DNA of 64,000 bases from positions 11,923,573 to 11,987,572 of the forward strand of contig CM034233.1 in NCBI GenBank assembly GCA_019916065.1, given 5' to 3'. The position numbers and the translations under genes were made by a program. Positions 61,501 through 64,000 of this stretch are shown here, piece by piece. The notes below the pieces were generated by a model that had not been told where the DNA came from, did not search any database, and worked only from the letters and a program-made list of their open reading frames with translations. Position 1 is the first letter of the stretch; every line of letters begins with the position of its first letter. This DNA is from Vitellaria paradoxa (Eukaryota; Streptophyta; Magnoliopsida; Ericales; Sapotaceae).

Positions 61501-63195
61501 ATTTTTTTTATTTATTTACTTGAGTAACTCTACTATGCTACACTATGGATTTATGGAGATGTATGTATGAGGAGTTTCATGATTACTGACATTGAGACAT
61601 ATATACGTAGAGAGTTGTGGGGGCTGCTTAATGAACTAGGTAGAGTGTTTCTACATTTTTTTGCGCATTGAGATGCGGGATTGTTTGTGTTTTTTTTACT
61701 TCTTTACAATTTGGGTGTGTTTGGAGTGATAAAAAGTGAGATAAAATGAGATAAAGTGAGATAAGTTGTGGGTTCGTAATTCATGCAATGAGATAAAAAG
61801 TGAATAATTTTAGAGATTTTCAGAGATTGTTTTTGTTTTTTAGCACACCAAACGGTGCCTTTATGTATTGCTATCATGGAGTATAAGAGAGAATTGCTAC
61901 AAAGATTAATGCAATCAGCAGATAAAAGGTTAGAGAGGAGAAAAGGCACTTGTTTTCTACTTGTTACTTATCAAGAACAATTTTAGCACGTCTTGGTACA
62001 TTGTAAGCTTATACTCTGAAATGCGGTACAGTGGGGTAGGTTTTTTATAGTCATTATATTATTAAAATTTGTTTGTATATAAAAGTGGCATGTTTTTTAA
62101 ATAAAAAAATAAGAAAATAAAACAAAAATTCATGAAATTAAGTGCACTTTCTATTTGATACGAATTTTTACTCATTGTCATTTCGTAAAAGCTTAAACAT
62201 TGGTTATTGTCATATAATTTGTTATATTTTCAAGAGTGTTTTTTAATGAAAATATAATATAGATATAATCCTTTCCAATCATTAAATTTAGTATATTAGA
62301 ATGTTAGTGTACCACGTTCCAGAACATGTACCAAAACGTGATTTCCAGTAATAGTGATTTATGGTAACTATGATCAGGAGATAGTTTATTTTTTGGTCTT
62401 TTCTTTAAGTTTGAAATTGAGGTGTGGAATGAGCTTGAGTAATTTTTTGGTTAAAAACTGGAAGTCAAATTTCCACATCATAAACAATGGTCACTGCCTC
62501 TAGATACAGTTAAGTTTCACATTGCAAAAGCCAAGAATCAATGACTTCTTCCAAATTATTGAGATGACAATCCATTAGAAATTGGGGCACTTGGTACTTG
62601 AGAGGTACTTGAGATTAACCCATGCAACTTGGAAGTTAAAAGCCTGGCTTTTTCTTCTAAGTACTATTAGTCTTCTCTTTTGCACACGTGCAGAAGGTTT
62701 ATCTGTTCATTGTTTTCTTTATTGAGATTTGAGGAGATGAGGCGATGAAATCTGAAGTTTTAGATATTGCCTGATAGCTAGTAGACAAATATACACTTAC
62801 CGTCAAAATTTGCAGGAAAAACTGGCATCGACGGAGGAGCTAGAGCCTTTTATCAATCATGCATCCCAAATGGCTGCCCTGGACTACATTGTGTCAGTTG
62901 AAAGTGATATATTTATTCCTTCATACTCTGGAAACATGGCAAGGGCAGTTGAGGGTCATCGTCGTTTTGTTGGACATAGGAAGACCATTACTCCTGATAG
63001 GCAAGAGTGTTGATCTTTCAGAGAACAAATAGGTTTCATTAAGCTTTATGCATTCTTCGTTCTCTCGACAGCTCTGAAAGTATTTTTCTTTATCTTCAGG
63101 AAAGCCCTGGTCCACCTTTTTGACAAAATAGAGCAGGGAAAACTGAAAGAAGGCAAAAAACTTTCGACTCGCATTATTGAAATGCACAAAAGACG
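57247..63195 (+). CDS. O-fucosyltransferase-like glycosyltransferase (GT106/PF10250 family), C-terminus beyond window
   Basis: Eleven exons join in frame: 57247-57402, 57878-57976, 58291-58390, 58492-58559, 59800-59888, 59972-60152, 60251-60379, 60461-60594, 60992-61205, 62816-63000 and 63100-63195 (483 codons so far). A hydrophobic segment at about residues 17-38 suggests a type II Golgi membrane protein. Family signatures are NGGLNQMR (132-139), [10 protein letters not shown], the substrate-site block [11 protein letters not shown] (290-300), [19 protein letters not shown] and [10 protein letters not shown]. Relatives transfer fucose or rhamnose from nucleotide sugars to cell-wall polymers or proteins; which one applies here is unknown. 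Ten introns are visible between these exons and all but one are GT-AG; the intron after 63000 has a GC donor. The last exon (normally ending with a FYVNPLPDC-like stretch) is not found before 64000. Confidence 0.92.
57412..57447. repeat. (CT)n microsatellite in intron 1 of the glycosyltransferase gene
   Basis: About 18 CT units begin ten bases after the exon 1 donor. Confidence 0.92.
58561..58596. repeat. (TC)n microsatellite abutting the exon 4 splice donor
   Basis: About 18 TC units start directly at the donor dinucleotide, so the intron begins GTCTCTCT rather than a GTAAGT-like sequence. Confidence 0.9.
59290..59480 (+). mobile_element. Probable truncated non-LTR retroelement (LINE/SINE 3' end) in intron 4
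   Basis: The segment ends with GCCAACTAGTTTGGGACTAT followed by GGCTTTGTTGA, a phrase I recognise as a common 3' end of plant non-LTR elements. The 5' boundary is a guess, and no duplication was identified. Confidence 0.4.
61715..61857 (+). repeat. MITE family A copy in intron 9 of the glycosyltransferase gene
   Basis: It starts GTGTGTTTGGAGTGATAAAA and ends TAGCACACCAAACGGTGCC. The core GTTGTGGGTTCGTAATTCAT is the cleanest in the window, so this may be the youngest copy. Confidence 0.78.
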
Positions 63196-64000
63196 GTATG
63201 TGAATGAGAAGAACCCTTGTCTCCAGCCGTTATTATCTAATATCTACAAATACAATAATGTGATTCGTTTGCTATACTTTGTGACATAGTCAATGGCTGT
63301 TAGTGGTGTTTTAGTTATGATGCCCGGATTGTCATTCCTGAAGAAGATCGTTTTGGTCATAAGTTAGTTATTCTATTGTAAGGTTCTGTTTTTTAGAAAA
63401 CACTGCAAACTCTCTGTTGATGATGATTTATTTTGTTAATTTTCCATAGAAGATTTCCGTTGAGGTTTATGGTGCTTGTATAAGTATTTGTAAGCACTCA
63501 ACTTTTTTTTTTAATGGTCTGTTACACTCCCTGCGTTTTTAGTTGGAGAGAAGGATAATAAACTTGAACTTTTGATGGACTTTTAGCTGAATGGATTGGA
63601 GGAGTCTATCTCTCCCGTTCTGTATGTATATTGTTGGTGTGTCTATGTAATTTGACCTACACTCTAGGCCTTCAAGTGCTTAGGTTGAACCCCTTGAAAG
63701 GTATGTATATTGTTGGTGTGTCTATGTAATTTGACCTACACTCTAGGCCTTCAAGTGCTTAGGTTGAACCCCTTGAAAGGTATCGCAGTGCCGTGCTACA
63801 ACTGGTTATTACCTGCATGATGTGTCTTCAGAATACTGTCTTTGCAGATGATGTTTACCATTATGCAAAACATGCAGGTTTCATATTGGGGAACAGTGAG
63901 TTCCATTTGACTGTTTGCTGGTGTGCTCAAACTTCATAACACATGGCAAACCATACAGTGACCATCATTACTAACTTTGCTCTTCCTTTTTTTTGGGGGG
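63196..64000 (+). other. Intron 11 (inferred) of the glycosyltransferase gene, running to the window edge
   Basis: After the exon 11 donor (CG/GTATGT at 63196) no C-terminal family exon is recognisable up to 64000. If the donor were not used, the frame would end at a TAG about 90 bases downstream without the expected C-terminus, so an intron is the better reading. It contains a perfect 79-bp tandem duplication. Confidence 0.5.
63622..63779. repeat. Perfect 79-bp tandem duplication
   Basis: The unit beginning GTATGTATATTGTTGGTGTG and ending CCCCTTGAAAG occupies 63622-63700 and 63701-63779 with no differences visible. Confidence 0.93.

Noticed and set aside
1..64000. CRISPR array, phage or defence island, or bacterial operon
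   Set aside because: No regular direct repeats with unique spacers, no bacterial ribosome binding sites and no such proteins; all supported genes are spliced or plant-type.

Overview
This window looks like nuclear DNA of a flowering plant, most likely a eudicot. It is very A+T-rich, its genes have many GT-AG introns, all recognisable proteins belong to plant families, and most of the rest is plant-type transposable elements and their relics. The species cannot be fixed from the sequence alone. No bacterial or viral operon, CRISPR array or convincing tRNA/rRNA gene was seen.

Four host genes can be supported. (1) A FAM91A1-type vesicle-tethering protein on the minus strand (about 5.2 kb down to 2.4 kb) runs off the left edge. 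(2) A class I HD-Zip transcription factor lies on the plus strand (24,200-26,175, three exons) with a long leader holding two short upstream ORFs. (3) A single-exon gene for a small basic, serine-rich protein with a Cys/His N-terminal motif is at 40,063-40,485 (plus). (4) An O-fucosyltransferase-like (GT106/PF10250) type II membrane protein is on the plus strand (57,247 to at least 63,195); eleven exons are visible and the C-terminal exon lies beyond the right edge. They are separate genes with separate promoters, and nothing suggests they form a pathway or cluster.

The space between them is dominated by mobile DNA. Elements with clean boundaries are a Mutator-like element with long TIRs and a 9-bp target duplication (9,055-10,835), three hAT-type non-autonomous elements with 8-bp duplications (15,439-16,341; 29,165-29,887; 47,656-48,336), and a tRNA-derived SINE with a 12-bp duplication (35,721-35,987). 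A decayed Ty1/copia retrotransposon (27,895-33,412, minus strand) contains one of the hATs. A miniature LTR-element relic lies at the left edge. Several families of 130-435 bp MITE-like repeats occur in two to nine or more copies each, most with ends resembling G(T/C)GTTTGG...CCAAACRC, and account for much of the AT-rich filler.

I found no evidence of a previously undescribed biological system. The observations most worth a second look are the GC-AG intron and the microsatellite-eroded splice donor in the glycosyltransferase gene, the two upstream ORFs of the HD-Zip gene, the nested hAT insertion whose duplication lies exactly in the copia reverse-transcriptase reading frame, the compound foldback near 14.1-14.5 kb, and the dispersed MITE families.
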